Assembly (NCBI RefSeq): GCF_030994125.1
Contig: NZ_CP099917.1
Location: forward strand, 372,001 to 436,000
DNA: 64,000 nucleotides
Source of the DNA: Pseudoalteromonas xiamenensis
GTDB lineage: Bacteria > Pseudomonadota > Gammaproteobacteria > Enterobacterales > Alteromonadaceae
Reading direction: 5' to 3'
Shown here: piece by piece, positions 18,066 to 27,912 of the stretch
Position numbering within the stretch: position 1 is the first letter of the stretch
How the letters are laid out: the number at the start of each line of letters is the position of its first letter
Made by a program: the position numbers and the translations under genes
The notes under the pieces: generated by a model
Database searches by the model: none
Seen by the model: only the letters and a program-made list of their open reading frames with translations
What the model was told of the DNA's origin: nothing

Positions 18066-18865
18066 GTAATTTATTCCGCTGCCCTATTTGTTCAAGCGAC
18101 TTTACGTCACAAGACCACACTTTGGTTTGTGAAAACAGGCATCAATTTGACCGTGCAAAAGAAGGTTATTTTAACCTACTGCCTGTGCAATTTAAAAAGT
18201 CTAAAGAACCTGGCGATAATCTTGAGATGGTGCAAGCTAGACGTGCTTTTCTCGCGACTGGACATTACTCATTTTTGCAATCGGAATTAGTTTCGAAAGT
18301 AAAACAATACAATGCTCAGGCGCTACTCGATATGGGCTGCGGAGAAGGGTTTTATACACAAGCGCTCAAAGTGGATGACCGCACTCAGGTATATGGACTC
18401 GACATTTCTAAAGCCGCTGTGAGATATGCTGCAAAACGATACTCAGACTGTGTGTTTGCGGTCGCATCTTGTAAGCAAACGCCCTTTAATGATGGTCTTT
18501 TTGATGGGATTATTAGTGTCTTTGCACCATTGTTTGTTGAAGAAGCACACAGACTGTTATCTGATACTGGAATGATTATTCAGGTATCCCCGGGCCCTAA
18601 TCATTTATATGAACTTAAGTCCAAGATATATAGTGATGTGAAACTTCACGACCTTCCACAATGTCCATCTCAGTTTGAGCTGGTTGATCAACATATTATT
18701 CGACGTGACGTTGAGTTGATTGCACAAGATGCGTTAAATTTAATTCAAATGACGCCATTTGCTTGGAAATTCAGACCTGAACATTTAGACGATATTAATA
18801 ATCAAGCAATCATCCCTGTAACGCTTGAATTCTGTATTACGGTACTTCGTAAAAGAGCAGTTTAA
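18062..18865 (+). CDS. rlmA: 23S rRNA (guanine(745)-N1)-methyltransferase RlmA
   Basis: This 267-residue enzyme methylates G745 of 23S rRNA. The N-terminal zinc site uses CPIC and CENRHQF (about residues 8-27), and the SAM-binding motif is LLDMGCGEGFYTQAL (about 92-106). The signature YFNLLPVQFKKSKEPGDNLEMVQARRAFLATGHY between the two domains is diagnostic of RlmA. The gene is the third of the xthA-permease-rlmA run and converges on yfbV, with the two stops overlapping by four bases. Confidence 0.95.
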   Translation: MSNLFRCPICSSDFTSQDHTLVCENRHQFDRAKEGYFNLLPVQFKKSKEPGDNLEMVQARRAFLATGHYSFLQSELVSKVKQYNAQALLDMGCGEGFYTQALKVDDRTQVYGLDISKAAVRYAAKRYSDCVFAVASCKQTPFNDGLFDGIISVFAPLFVEEAHRLLSDTGMIIQVSPGPNHLYELKSKIYSDVKLHDLPQCPSQFELVDQHIIRRDVELIAQDALNLIQMTPFAWKFRPEHLDDINNQAIIPVTLEFCITVLRKRAV

Positions 18866-19311
18866 AACTGCTCTTTGGTGAACGCGTTGTCCATTTTATC
18901 GAACATGTCTTTCAGTAACATTGCTAACTCTTGATAGCGCGGCTTTTTAGCTGAGAAAGGTGCATCGTAGCCGTTAGCAACCATTTTTTGGTAAAGCTCT
19001 TGATACCAAGATGATAATTGTGGCGTTAATTGTGTTTCAGCTCGTTTACCCAGCCACAATAGACCTTGCACTGGAAGCGATAAGAAAAACAACGCAATCG
19101 CAATGGACTGTGGTAAATACTGCATACCCAATGCCGTGGTTTGGGTAAAAATAGTCACGATTGCAAGAATGGGCATGATAGATATGCCTAATTCGGTGGC
19201 TTTGATTACGCGATATTCCGCAAATATCGGCGCCAATTCCTTCCGCATCGGCCACGCTTTCGCGTAGTCTCGTCCAAGTTGAACTTGAGAAATCATACTT
19301 TTTTGCATCAT
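18862..19311 (-). CDS. yfbV: YfbV family protein (UPF0208, DUF412)
   Basis: This 149-residue protein has two membrane helices (about residues 41-61 and 67-86) with cytoplasmic ends. In E. coli YfbV is the terminus macrodomain insulation protein that limits MatP-dependent constraint, and it also lies next to ackA, as here. The FSLGRDYAKAWP-type opening (QLGRDYAKAWPMRKELAPIF) supports the family. Whether the macrodomain role holds in this genus cannot be seen from sequence. Confidence 0.88.
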   Translation of the reverse strand: MMQKSMISQVQLGRDYAKAWPMRKELAPIFAEYRVIKATELGISIMPILAIVTIFTQTTALGMQYLPQSIAIALFFLSLPVQGLLWLGKRAETQLTPQLSSWYQELYQKMVANGYDAPFSAKKPRYQELAMLLKDMFDKMDNAFTKEQF

Positions 19312-19461
19312 GTCCCCTTGGTGCTAACGTTTTACTCAAAAATCAGGTAAAATTAAACCAAATCAAGGTCAATTCTACCTTCGTCTAGTGCGGCGTTTGT
19401 AAGCGCCTATACCTAGAGCTTAATACGCGTATACGGTTATTGTCAAAACGGATATCAATCT

Positions 19462-20664
19462 ATGCCATCTCAACACGTCCTCGTTCTAAATTGCGGAAGC
19501 TCAAGTTTTAAATTCGCCATTATCGCTGCATCAACAGGTCACGAAATTTTTAGCGGCCTTGCTGAACGCTTAGGTGACGCTGCGCCATCTCTGAAATACA
19601 AAGTTTCAGGAACTAAAACGGAGGTTGAACTACCGCCACATGCAGAGCACAAAGCTGCTATCTTAAAACTTGTTGACCTCATCACAGAACTTAAGCTTGG
19701 CGACGACCTCGTTGCTGTAGGCCACCGTGTTGTTCATGGTGGTGAGGCTTTCACCCAATCTATCTTAGTAGATGGGGACGTTCTTGCTGCAATTCAACAA
19801 ACGTCTGCTCTCGCGCCGCTTCATAACCCAGCTAATTTGCTCGGTATTGATGTTGCAACCAGCGCATTTAAGCACTTGCCTCAAATCGCTGTTTTTGACA
19901 CTGCATTCCATCAAACAATGCCTGAACACGCCTATCTATACGCGTTACCTTACGAAATGTATCAAAAACATGGTATCCGTCGTTACGGTTTTCACGGTAC
20001 AAGCCATTATTATGTATCGGAACAAACACACCAAATTTTAGGCCTTAATAAAAATAATTCTAAAATTGTGACCGCCCATTTAGGTAATGGCTGCTCCGTT
20101 ACGGCAATAAGAAATGGTCGCTCAGTCGATACAAGCATGGGTCTCACGCCTCTTGAAGGTTTAGTGATGGGCACACGCAGTGGCGATATTGACCCAGGCC
20201 TGTTTGCTTACCTGAGTGACCAACTGGGGTACTCAAGCAAAGAAATCGATACGCTGTTAAACAAGCACAGTGGACTTTTAGGGATCTCAGCGTTGTCTAA
20301 TGACTGCCGCGCTATCGAGGAAGCGGCTGCAAATGGACACAAGCAAGCCCACCTTGCGCTAGAAATGTTCTGTTTTAGGTTAGCAAAGTACATCGCGTCT
20401 TTTGCCGTTTCACTTGGCGGATTAGATGCGCTTGTATTTACAGGTGGAATAGGTGAAAACTCAGATCTTATCCGTCAGCGAGTAATCGAACAGTTAGCCT
20501 TTTTTGGTATGGCTTGTGATCATGAGAAAAACCAAGCAGCTCGCTTTGGTCACCAAGGTATTATCAGCACTGAAGACTCTAACGTTATAGCACTTGTGGT
20601 TCCCACCAACGAAGAATGGGTTATCGCAAAAGATGCGGCGCGCATTGCGAAGGAGACAAAATAA
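19462..20664 (+). CDS. ackA: Acetate kinase
   Basis: This 400-residue cytoplasmic enzyme interconverts acetyl phosphate plus ADP with acetate plus ATP. Motifs include [13 protein letters not shown] at the N-terminus, [54 protein letters not shown] and FTGGIGENS. It forms an operon with pta, whose ATG overlaps the ackA stop by one base. Together they form the AckA-Pta pathway, which excretes acetate as overflow or in fermentation and recovers ATP. Nothing unusual was noted. Confidence 0.98.
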   Translation: MPSQHVLVLNCGSSSFKFAIIAASTGHEIFSGLAERLGDAAPSLKYKVSGTKTEVELPPHAEHKAAILKLVDLITELKLGDDLVAVGHRVVHGGEAFTQSILVDGDVLAAIQQTSALAPLHNPANLLGIDVATSAFKHLPQIAVFDTAFHQTMPEHAYLYALPYEMYQKHGIRRYGFHGTSHYYVSEQTHQILGLNKNNSKIVTAHLGNGCSVTAIRNGRSVDTSMGLTPLEGLVMGTRSGDIDPGLFAYLSDQLGYSSKEIDTLLNKHSGLLGISALSNDCRAIEEAAANGHKQAHLALEMFCFRLAKYIASFAVSLGGLDALVFTGGIGENSDLIRQRVIEQLAFFGMACDHEKNQAARFGHQGIISTEDSNVIALVVPTNEEWVIAKDAARIAKETK

Positions 20665-22823
20665 TGGGCAGACGCATTATGTTAGTGCCGATTTCGACAG
20701 GAGTCGGCCTTACCTCTGTTTCAGTCGGTCTTGTCCGCGCGCTCGAACAAAAAGCCGTTAAGGTGAATTTCTTTAAACCTATCGCTCAACCTCGTAAAGA
20801 TGAGCAAGGCCCTGAGAAGTCTACGTTAATAGTGAAACAAGGTTCAAGTATCAATCCACCAGCGCCATTTGAACTTACCTATGCTGAGAATATGATAAGC
20901 GAGGGTAAAGGTGATGATTTGCTTGAGGAAATCGTTGAACGATTTGAAAGTGGAACAACGAATGACGAAGTTGTCATCATTGAAGGTATGGTGCCTACGC
21001 GTCGTCAACCGTACGCTGGCCGAGTAAATCGTGAGATAGCACAAACTTTAGGTGCCGATATCGTGTTTGTTCTGACGCCTGGCAATGACAGCAACGACGA
21101 ACTTGAAGACCGATTAGAGATTGCGGCTGGTAACTATGGTGGTGTAAAACATTCTAGAGTGCTTGGTTGCATTTTCAACAAAGTAAACGCGCCTCTCGAT
21201 GAGGATGGCCGTGCAAGAGCGGATTTAGTCGACCAACACAACCCCGATATGTTGGAGAATGAACTCAACCGCCTCGCCTCTCTGCCTATCTTTAGAAAGC
21301 ACCCTTTTATGCTCCTTGGCATGATCCCTTGGGAATTTGACCTGGTTGCCCCTCGTGTAAAAGATTTGAGTGCTTATCTTAATGCCGAAATTATTAATGA
21401 AGGTGATATGACTCATCGACGCCTCAGACGCGTGACTTTCTGTGCGCGTACTGTGTCTAACATTCTTAATCACTTTACGCCGGGTGCGCTCATTGTCACT
21501 CCAGGCGACCGTTCCGACGTGTTAGTTGCAGCCTGCTTATCCGCGATGAATGGCGTCAAGCTTGGTGCAATTTTGCTTACAGGTGGTTTCAAACCAGAAC
21601 AGCGGATCATGAAGCTCTGTGAACAAGCAATGCAAACCGGTCTGCCCATTTTAGCGACACAATCGGACACGTGGAAAACGTCGCTGCTTCTTCATAATTT
21701 TAATATGGAAGTACCGTGTGACGACGAGCAACGAATTGAAAAGGTTAAGCTCCACAACGCAGCCAATATCGATTCTGATTGGCTAGATGATTTGGCGAAA
21801 GGGGTTGCAAAAACCCGCAAACTTTCGCCTCCGGCTTTCCGTTATCTATTGACCGATTTGGCCCGTCGCGCAGCAAAAACGATTGTGTTACCCGAAGGTA
21901 ATGAGCCTCGTACTATCAAAGCAGCGGCTATATGTGGCGAACGTGGTATAGCTAAAACGATATTGCTTGGCGAGCAGGAAGAAATTTACCGTATCGCTGA
22001 GCAACAAGGTGTTGTACTCAATGAAAATGTGATGATTCTCGAGCCTAAAGACATTGTGAACAACTACGTTGGGCCAATGGTTGAACTCAGGAAAAATAAA
22101 GGGTTGACCGAAGTTGTAGCCGAAGAACAACTTCAAGATAACGTAGTACTCGGCACCATGATGTTGGCTCAAAACGACGTCGACGGCCTTGTCTCTGGCG
22201 CTGTGAATACAACGGCAAATACGATTCGTCCTGCACTGCAGCTTATTAAAACAGCTCCTGGCTCTTCGCTAGTCAGCTCCGTTTTCTTCATGCTTCTGCC
22301 AGATCAGGTTTTAGTTTACGGTGATTGCGCAATAAACCCAGACCCGACTGCACAGCAACTTGCCGATATTGCTATTCAATCAGCCGATTCAGCTAAAGCA
22401 TTCGGCATTGAACCTCGAGTTGCAATGATTAGCTATAGTACTGGCACTTCAGGCCATGGCGCGGATGTAGATAAAGTACGTGAAGCGACTGAAATTGCAA
22501 AATCAAAACGTCCTGATTTAATGATTGATGGGCCTTTGCAATATGATGCCGCTATCATGGAAAACGTTGCAAAGAAAAAGGCACCGAACAGCCCTGTAGC
22601 GGGTAAAGCCACGGTGTTTGTATTCCCAGATTTAAACACGGGGAATACAACATATAAAGCGGTACAACGTAGTGCTGATTTAGTAAGTATTGGGCCGATG
22701 TTACAAGGTATGCGAAAGCCGGTGAACGACCTGTCGCGTGGTGCTTTGGTTGATGATATCGTCTACACAATTGCTTTAACCGCGATTCAAGCTAAACAGT
22801 TGGAAACGAAAGTAACCAACTAG
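20664..22823 (+). CDS. pta: Phosphate acetyltransferase (long form)
   Basis: This 719-residue enzyme converts acetyl-CoA and phosphate to acetyl phosphate. It is the three-domain form: an N-terminal P-loop-like dethiobiotin synthetase-type domain ([21 protein letters not shown]), a central DRTGG domain (about 220-340) and a C-terminal PTA domain (about 390-719) with [18 protein letters not shown] and [15 protein letters not shown]. The ATG at 20664 is used; an in-frame upstream codon at 20616 lies inside ackA. The coupling with ackA (TAATG) supports equal expression. A long hairpin follows the stop. Confidence 0.97.
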   Translation: MGRRIMLVPISTGVGLTSVSVGLVRALEQKAVKVNFFKPIAQPRKDEQGPEKSTLIVKQGSSINPPAPFELTYAENMISEGKGDDLLEEIVERFESGTTNDEVVIIEGMVPTRRQPYAGRVNREIAQTLGADIVFVLTPGNDSNDELEDRLEIAAGNYGGVKHSRVLGCIFNKVNAPLDEDGRARADLVDQHNPDMLENELNRLASLPIFRKHPFMLLGMIPWEFDLVAPRVKDLSAYLNAEIINEGDMTHRRLRRVTFCARTVSNILNHFTPGALIVTPGDRSDVLVAACLSAMNGVKLGAILLTGGFKPEQRIMKLCEQAMQTGLPILATQSDTWKTSLLLHNFNMEVPCDDEQRIEKVKLHNAANIDSDWLDDLAKGVAKTRKLSPPAFRYLLTDLARRAAKTIVLPEGNEPRTIKAAAICGERGIAKTILLGEQEEIYRIAEQQGVVLNENVMILEPKDIVNNYVGPMVELRKNKGLTEVVAEEQLQDNVVLGTMMLAQNDVDGLVSGAVNTTANTIRPALQLIKTAPGSSLVSSVFFMLLPDQVLVYGDCAINPDPTAQQLADIAIQSADSAKAFGIEPRVAMISYSTGTSGHGADVDKVREATEIAKSKRPDLMIDGPLQYDAAIMENVAKKKAPNSPVAGKATVFVFPDLNTGNTTYKAVQRSADLVSIGPMLQGMRKPVNDLSRGALVDDIVYTIALTAIQAKQLETKVTN

Positions 22824-22831
22824 GTTACTTT

Positions 22832-22870
22832 GCCAAGCCAATAAAAAGGTTTTAATTTTATTGGCTTGGC
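22832..22870 (+). terminator. 15-bp perfect hairpin after pta, possible terminator
   Basis: GCCAAGCCAATAAAA (22832-22846) and TTTTATTGGCTTGGC (22856-22870) are exact complements around a 9-base loop. There is no T tract after the right arm, so termination may be partial, or the hairpin may act as an mRNA 3'-end stabiliser. It lies 9 bp after the pta stop and 55 bp before the ACT-domain gene. Confidence 0.6.
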
Positions 22871-22924
22871 TATACTATCTAGAGAGACATAGGTATTCAT
22901 TTTGCACGAGTAAGCAGGTAACGA

Positions 22925-23308
22925 ATGTCAAAACAAACTTTGCAGCTTCTAACAGAAAACTTTGCTATCCACAGTATGGATGAAACTGCTGACATTCCTA
23001 CCGCGGTATTTAAAGCCAACGTATTCTTTATTGCCAAAACCCCGGATGAACTTTCTATTGTCTGTCCATCTACTATCCACATAGACAGTTTCGCCACTGA
23101 ATCCAATTGGCGTGCGTTGGAAGTTGTTGGCCCACTTGGGTTTTCCCTGACCGGTATTATGGCAAACATCTCAGGGGTGCTAGCTAAAGCAAATGTATCT
23201 ATTTTTGCCATTTCTACGTATGACACTGATTACATATTAGTCAAACAGCTACAAGTAGATGACGCAATTAAAGCCTTAAAAAAAGACGGATATCATTTTT
23301 TAAATTAG
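22925..23308 (+). CDS. ACT domain-containing protein
   Basis: This 127-residue cytoplasmic protein is built of two ACT-like halves (about residues 1-58 and 60-127). The second carries the clear pattern GPLGFSLTGIMANISGVLAKANVSIFAISTYDTDYILVK, which fits the ACT_7/CASTOR-type family. ACT domains usually bind amino acids and regulate partners. There is no catalytic domain, so this is a small sensor. It leads a five-gene operon with the EIIA-like, YffB-like, DapE and M15 genes. A link to amino-acid or lysine metabolism is inferred only from dapE in the operon. Confidence 0.8.
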   Translation: MSKQTLQLLTENFAIHSMDETADIPTAVFKANVFFIAKTPDELSIVCPSTIHIDSFATESNWRALEVVGPLGFSLTGIMANISGVLAKANVSIFAISTYDTDYILVKQLQVDDAIKALKKDGYHFLN

Positions 23309-23312
23309 CCCT

Positions 23313-23810
23313 ATGCAATCACCGATTTCTTATTGTCCTATCACGCAGATAACCCAACCAATATGTAATCTAGCAAGTCCTTTTTCTGGTAAAGTGGTTT
23401 CGTTAAACACGCATCCAGACCCTATTTTTTCTTCTGGGATATTAGGCAAAGGTATTTGCGTTGAGCTTTCGAATGAAATCGTCGTTGCGCCATTTGATGG
23501 TGCAATACTGGCCATCAAACAAGGCGGGCTTGAATGGATTTTGGAATCGTTTGAAGGCCACAAAGTGCTTATTCACCTCTCTTTACCTTGGCACCTACAA
23601 ACGCCAGAATATTTAAAGCTTATACATACTCAAAGCTCAGCAATGCGCCGTGGCGACAGTTTGGTTAGATTGGCGCTACCAGTAGACACGAAGGCGCTCG
23701 CGACCTATGTGGTGCTGAATGAAAATCGAAAATTAAGTTATTACACGCCCCTTAAACAAGTAAAAGCGGGTATAGACCCATTAATCACTATTGCAGAGGA
23801 ACAAAAATGA
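23313..23810 (+). CDS. EIIA(Glc)-like protein lacking one active-site histidine
   Basis: This 165-residue protein aligns along its length with E. coli EIIA-Glc: ASPFSGKVVSL, LGKGICVEL, EIVVAPFDGAILAI and VLIHLSL. The phospho-acceptor His90 is matched by His88 in VLIHLSL. The second active-site His75 (in TNHAFS) is replaced by Leu73 (GGLEW), and the zinc/GID motif after His90 is lost. In E. coli, His75 is needed to pass the phosphate to IIB. This protein may thus accept but not transfer phosphate, or be purely regulatory. No EI, HPr or EIIBC gene is nearby. Confidence 0.8.
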   Translation: MQSPISYCPITQITQPICNLASPFSGKVVSLNTHPDPIFSSGILGKGICVELSNEIVVAPFDGAILAIKQGGLEWILESFEGHKVLIHLSLPWHLQTPEYLKLIHTQSSAMRRGDSLVRLALPVDTKALATYVVLNENRKLSYYTPLKQVKAGIDPLITIAEEQK

Positions 23811-24151
23811 CCACAATCATGTATGGTATTCCTAATTGTGACACAATCAAAAAAGCAAAGAAGCAACTTGAGGCACAAGGCGTAAACTTTAAGTTTCACG
23901 ATTATAGAAAAGATGGTGTGTCCGACTCTCTCATAAAAGAATTTTTGACCTCGCTCACATGGGAAGAACTCCTTAACAAACGTGGCACGACCTTTCGCCA
24001 GTTAAGTGAAGAACAAAAAAACAACCTTAACGAGCAAACCGCAATAGAACTACTTGTCGAATACCCAGCAATGATAAAACGTCCAGTGCTCGTTCATAAT
24101 GGAGAGTATCTAATTGGGTTCAATCAGAAACAATATGAAGAGCTAAACTGA
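23807..24151 (+). CDS. ArsC/Spx-family protein, YffB-like
   Basis: This 114-residue thioredoxin-fold protein has a single redox Cys12 in [14 protein letters not shown], the YffB/Spx pattern with no CxxC. The C-terminal part has [18 protein letters not shown], where RP marks the cis-Pro loop. YffB proteins sit next to dapE in many gammaproteobacteria, as here, and are thought to be glutathione-dependent thiol reductases rather than arsenate reductases; the substrate is unknown. It overlaps the preceding gene by four bases and ends 1 bp before dapE. Confidence 0.88.
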   Translation: MTTIMYGIPNCDTIKKAKKQLEAQGVNFKFHDYRKDGVSDSLIKEFLTSLTWEELLNKRGTTFRQLSEEQKNNLNEQTAIELLVEYPAMIKRPVLVHNGEYLIGFNQKQYEELN

Positions 24152-24152
24152 T

Positions 24153-25286
24153 ATGTCATTTAGCGACACACTCCAACTCGCACAAGCTTTAATTCAAAGG
24201 CCGTCGGTGACGCCTGAAGATGCGGGATGCCAATCTTTAATGAATGAACGCCTTGTTTCCTTGGGCTTTGACGTTGAAGAGTTGTTCTATACAGACACCC
24301 TCAACACATGGGCGCGTAAAGGCAAGTCGTCTCCTCATTTTTGCTTCGCGGGCCATACTGACGTTGTTCCTGTGGGTAAAGAGTCTGATTGGTTATATCC
24401 TCCTTTTGAGGGTAAGGTAGTTGATGGCTATTTACATGGCCGCGGCGCTGCAGACATGAAAGGCTCGCTTGCAGCAATGGTGGTCGCTACTGAGCGTTTT
24501 GTTAAAAAGCACCCCAACCACAAAGGCTCGATATCATTTTTGATTACCTCAGATGAAGAAGGGCCTTTTGTCAACGGTACGACCAAAGTAGTCGATTTGT
24601 TAGAGTCGAGAAATGAAAAAATAGACATGTGCCTAGTTGGAGAGCCTTCTAGTCGTTCTGAGCTAGGTGATGTCGTGAAAAACGGGCGCCGAGGCTCGCT
24701 GACTGGTCATTTAACAATTATCGGTAAGCAAGGCCATGTTGCGTACCCTCACCTCGCACTCAACCCTATTCATTTAGCAGGTGACGTGATTCAATCGCTA
24801 AGCTCGATTAATTGGGACAACGGCAATGAGTTCTTCCCGGCTACGAGCTTTCAAATTTCGAACATTCATGGTGGTACGGGCGCAGGTAACGTCATCCCTG
24901 GCTCGGTTGACGTTCAGTTCAATTTCCGCTTTTCAACTGAAGTTACGGCGGATGAGCTCAAATCTCGAGTTGTTCAAGTGCTAGAATCTAGGGGAATTGA
25001 ATTTAGATTAGACTGGACTCTTAATGGCCTACCATTTTTAACTGAACCGGGAGAGCTTCTTACTGCAACGTTGAAAGCCATAAAAACAGTGACGGGTATT
25101 GACTCGAAGCCTGAAACGTCAGGCGGCACATCGGATGGTCGATTCATTGCCCAAACAGGCTGTAAGGTGATTGAATTAGGCCCAATTAACAAAACGATCC
25201 ACCAAGTCAATGAATGTGTCTCTATCGACTCTCTAGAAAAACTCACTGACATCTATGAAGCAATACTCGTTGAGTTACTAGCATGA
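24153..25286 (+). CDS. dapE: Succinyl-diaminopimelate desuccinylase
   Basis: This 377-residue zinc enzyme removes succinate from N-succinyl-L,L-diaminopimelate in the lysine and peptidoglycan precursor pathway. The metal ligands are visible: His in [11 protein letters not shown] (about residue 68), Asp in [13 protein letters not shown] (about 101), Glu-Glu in TSDEEGP (about 136) and the C-terminal His in TIHQVNECV. The GGTSDGRF signature is also present. It sits between the yffB-like and M15 genes with a four-base overlap downstream. Identification is certain. Confidence 0.97.
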   Translation: MSFSDTLQLAQALIQRPSVTPEDAGCQSLMNERLVSLGFDVEELFYTDTLNTWARKGKSSPHFCFAGHTDVVPVGKESDWLYPPFEGKVVDGYLHGRGAADMKGSLAAMVVATERFVKKHPNHKGSISFLITSDEEGPFVNGTTKVVDLLESRNEKIDMCLVGEPSSRSELGDVVKNGRRGSLTGHLTIIGKQGHVAYPHLALNPIHLAGDVIQSLSSINWDNGNEFFPATSFQISNIHGGTGAGNVIPGSVDVQFNFRFSTEVTADELKSRVVQVLESRGIEFRLDWTLNGLPFLTEPGELLTATLKAIKTVTGIDSKPETSGGTSDGRFIAQTGCKVIELGPINKTIHQVNECVSIDSLEKLTDIYEAILVELLA

Positions 25287-25960
25287 GAATCGATGTACTA
25301 GAACTAACTGGCAAAACTCAAACGCATGTAGTTCAGTATGAAAATGTACTCGTTCATCCACTCGTGATCGGTTCGTTACATGCGTTAAAACAACGAGCAC
25401 AACGCGCAGGTTTTGATCTTAGTATTGCTTCGGGTTTTAGGTCATTTGAGCGACAAATGCTTATTTGGAACAACAAGTTTGATGGATTACGATCTGTTTA
25501 TTCGTATGAAGGCAAAGAACTTGATGTCAACGTGCTTAGCGTATTTGAACGGATAAGCGCCATTATGCTCTTTTCGGCGCTTCCCGGTGCAAGCCGACAT
25601 CATTGGGGATGTGATTTTGACGTATATGCAAAAAATCTCACCTCCGACGCGTATCCGCTCCAGCTAACACCTGCAGAATATTTCCATGGTGACCAAGCCC
25701 CCTTCTACATGTGGTTAGATGAAGAATTGAAGGGCTCAGACTTTTACTTTCCATATCGGGAGTTTCGAGGTGGAGTTGCCGAAGAGCCATGGCATATTAG
25801 CTTTCATCCTGTAGCCACGCGTTACGCACAAACCATGACAATTAATCATCTTATTGAAGCACTTGTTAACTCTGATGTCCGAGGAAAAGAAGAAATCATC
25901 TCCCATTTGCCTAACCTCTATTCGAAGTATATTTCCAACACGTGCAAATTTAGTCTTTAA
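25283..25960 (+). CDS. M15-family metallopeptidase (D-Ala-D-Ala carboxypeptidase type)
   Basis: This 225-residue protein carries the M15B zinc motif: SGFRSFERQ, then [12 protein letters not shown] (the SxHxxGxxxD ligands, about residues 106-114) and EPWHISF (the third His). It probably trims stem peptides in peptidoglycan. There is no obvious signal peptide, so it may act in the cytoplasm or be exported in another way, as noted for related LdcB/YcbN-type genes near dapE. It is the last gene of the ACT-EIIA-yffB-dapE operon and is followed by a bidirectional terminator. Confidence 0.88.
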   Translation: MRIDVLELTGKTQTHVVQYENVLVHPLVIGSLHALKQRAQRAGFDLSIASGFRSFERQMLIWNNKFDGLRSVYSYEGKELDVNVLSVFERISAIMLFSALPGASRHHWGCDFDVYAKNLTSDAYPLQLTPAEYFHGDQAPFYMWLDEELKGSDFYFPYREFRGGVAEEPWHISFHPVATRYAQTMTINHLIEALVNSDVRGKEEIISHLPNLYSKYISNTCKFSL

Positions 25961-25976
25961 TGGCACAGTGAGCAGC

Positions 25977-26004
25977 AAAAAATAGGGCTTAACCGCCCTA
26001 TTTT
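25977..26004. terminator. Bidirectional terminator between the M15 gene and alaA
   Basis: AAAATAGGGC-TTAACC-GCCCTATTTT forms a 10-bp hairpin with A/T tails on both sides between two converging genes. The last two bases overlap the alaA stop. Confidence 0.85.
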
Positions 26005-27220
26005 AACTCTGTTTGTAATGGCTAAAAAACCGCTCAACGCGTTTCATTGCAGGTTCTAGCTCATCTTTGTGAGGCAAGAATACTACTCGAAAATGGTCTG
26101 GCTTTGGCCAGTTGAATGCTCGACCATGCACAAGTAGAATTTTCTCTTCCCGCAGTAAATCCAACACCATTTTCTCATCGTCTTTAATGCCAAATTTCGC
26201 AATATCTACCTTAGGAAACGCATACAACGCTCCCATCGGTTTCACACAGCTTAGTCCGTCGATGCTATTTAGCGATTGTGACACGATATTCCGTTGCTCA
26301 TATAAACGACCTCCTGGTTCAATTAACTGATCTATCGATTGAACACCACCCAATGCCTGCTGGATCGCAAATTGTGCTGGTACGTTTGCACATAAACGCA
26401 TTGACGCAAGCATATCTAATCCCGATATCAAGTCCGTCATTCTGGAGATTTTTCCACTTAGGACCATCCATCCCATTCGTAAACCCGCCGCACGATAAGT
26501 TTTAGCGAGTCCATTGAACGTAATAACAGGTAGGTCTTCGCACATTGCCGCGATAGAAAAATGCTCGACACCTTCATAAAGAATTTTTTCATAGATTTCG
26601 TCGCTTAGGATCAACAAGTTGTTCTCTCGCGCTACGGTCACGAGTTCTTCTAGCAACGCTTTGCTGTACACAGCACCTGTCGGGTTATTAGGGTTTATCA
26701 GCACCAACGCTTTCGTTTTAGGCGTCACCTTTTTACGAATGTCGGCGATATCAGGAAACCAGTCTTGTTCCTCGTCACACAAATAATGTACAGGCGTTCC
26801 ACCGGCTAACTTTACAGAAGCAGTCCAGAGTGGATAATCTGGTGCAGGAATTAAAACTTCATCACCATCATTCAATAACGCTTGCGTAACCATTTGAATA
26901 AGTTCGCTAACACCGTTGCCTATGTAGATGTTATCGACGCTGATGTTTGGTAATTTTTTCTGCTGATAATGTTGGTATACGGCAACACGCGCTGAATATA
27001 GGCCTTTTGAATCACAGTAACCTTGCGCTGAGTATAAATTGCGGATGATATCTCGGTGCATATCTTCTGGCATATCAAACCCAAATGCGGCTGGATTACC
27101 AATATTGAGTTTTAAAACTTTAAGGCCCTCCTCTTCCATTTTCTTTGCTTGTGCAAGAACAGGACCCCTGATGTCGTAACAAACGCCATGTAATTTGTTA
27201 CTCTTTGAAATTCTAGACAT
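26003..27220 (-). CDS. alaA: Alanine transaminase AlaA-type aminotransferase
   Basis: This 405-residue PLP enzyme of class I/II aminotransferases is closely similar to E. coli AlaA (YfbQ), which makes alanine from pyruvate and glutamate. Conserved motifs are LKLNIGNPAAFGF near the start, YIGNGVSELI, LINPNNPTGAVY, ILSDEIYEKI and FNGLAKTYRAAGLRMGW, where the Lys forms the internal aldimine. The C-terminal FRVVFLPHKDEL segment is also typical. The gene stands alone with its own terminator. Confidence 0.92.
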   Translation of the reverse strand: MSRISKSNKLHGVCYDIRGPVLAQAKKMEEEGLKVLKLNIGNPAAFGFDMPEDMHRDIIRNLYSAQGYCDSKGLYSARVAVYQHYQQKKLPNISVDNIYIGNGVSELIQMVTQALLNDGDEVLIPAPDYPLWTASVKLAGGTPVHYLCDEEQDWFPDIADIRKKVTPKTKALVLINPNNPTGAVYSKALLEELVTVARENNLLILSDEIYEKILYEGVEHFSIAAMCEDLPVITFNGLAKTYRAAGLRMGWMVLSGKISRMTDLISGLDMLASMRLCANVPAQFAIQQALGGVQSIDQLIEPGGRLYEQRNIVSQSLNSIDGLSCVKPMGALYAFPKVDIAKFGIKDDEKMVLDLLREEKILLVHGRAFNWPKPDHFRVVFLPHKDELEPAMKRVERFFSHYKQS

Positions 27221-27314
27221 ATTCCCCCCTCTGTAGAGAGCTAGAATAGCTCAGACAAAGAGGGAAAAATAGTAGCTTTTGAAATCGTTGAAAATGAAAT
27301 TAATTCAAGTTCAA

Positions 27315-27659
27315 TTAGCCGTTTGCGTCAAGCCACGCGTTTAGTTTTGCCTTTGAACCTGCAACCTGCTCAGCAAGACCTTGAGCAATTTCTTTTGCTA
27401 GTTCATGCTCATCTTTTATTAACGCTTGTTCAATCTCTCGTGCAGTATTGCTGAGACTAAGCGCGCCAAATTGAGCGGCGTTTGATTTTAAGCTGTGCGC
27501 GTTTCGAATTGCGCTTTGCATGTCGCCATGCAGCGCTAACATCACTTCTGATTCCAGACGCTCGAATTCACTACAACAAAAAACCAGTGTATCGTTAAAC
27601 TGCTCTCCTAGAAGGGATTGCATGCTTAATAGTGCACTTTCGTCGATGGTGACATTCAT
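27315..27659 (-). CDS. Stand-alone Hpt (histidine phosphotransfer) protein
   Basis: This 114-residue protein is a single Hpt domain, with phospho-acceptor His55 in NAHSLKSNAAQFGA. It would carry phosphate between a hybrid kinase and a response regulator. No kinase or regulator gene is adjacent. The closest hybrid kinase in this window (38264-40945) already carries its own Hpt domain, so the partner is likely elsewhere. It is transcribed alone, upstream of alaA on the same strand. Confidence 0.88.
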   Translation of the reverse strand: MNVTIDESALLSMQSLLGEQFNDTLVFCCSEFERLESEVMLALHGDMQSAIRNAHSLKSNAAQFGALSLSNTAREIEQALIKDEHELAKEIAQGLAEQVAGSKAKLNAWLDANG

Positions 27660-27762
27660 ACTTTTTCCTTATCTACAAACCGTTTCCAGTGATTTTTTAC
27701 TGCTCTTGTAATGCTAGCTAAAACTGGGAATTAAGCAAAGGTTTAATTATACACGAGTCACT

Positions 27763-27912
27763 ATGATAAACTTCGATAAATTCAGCGTTGTTTGTCCAAG
27801 CGATGGTAATATTTCCTTTATTGTCTTCACTTTCGAATTGCTTCTGAACAGTTATTATCAACCTACAAACATTCTTAATCGGTTAACGCATTTGGAGGAC
27901 CGACTTGGCTAG
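27763..27912 (+). CDS. Possible 49-residue upstream ORF overlapping the DTW gene start
   Basis: An ATG at 27763 opens a 49-codon frame beginning MINFDKFSVVCPSDGN and ending in RLTHLEDRLG. Its stop lies just inside the DTW-domain gene, whose strong ribosome site is embedded in the ORF's last codons. No convincing ribosome site precedes it (only a short GAG). It could be a leader ORF for translational coupling or chance. Nothing recognisable is encoded. Confidence 0.2.
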   Translation: MINFDKFSVVCPSDGNISFIVFTFELLLNSYYQPTNILNRLTHLEDRLG

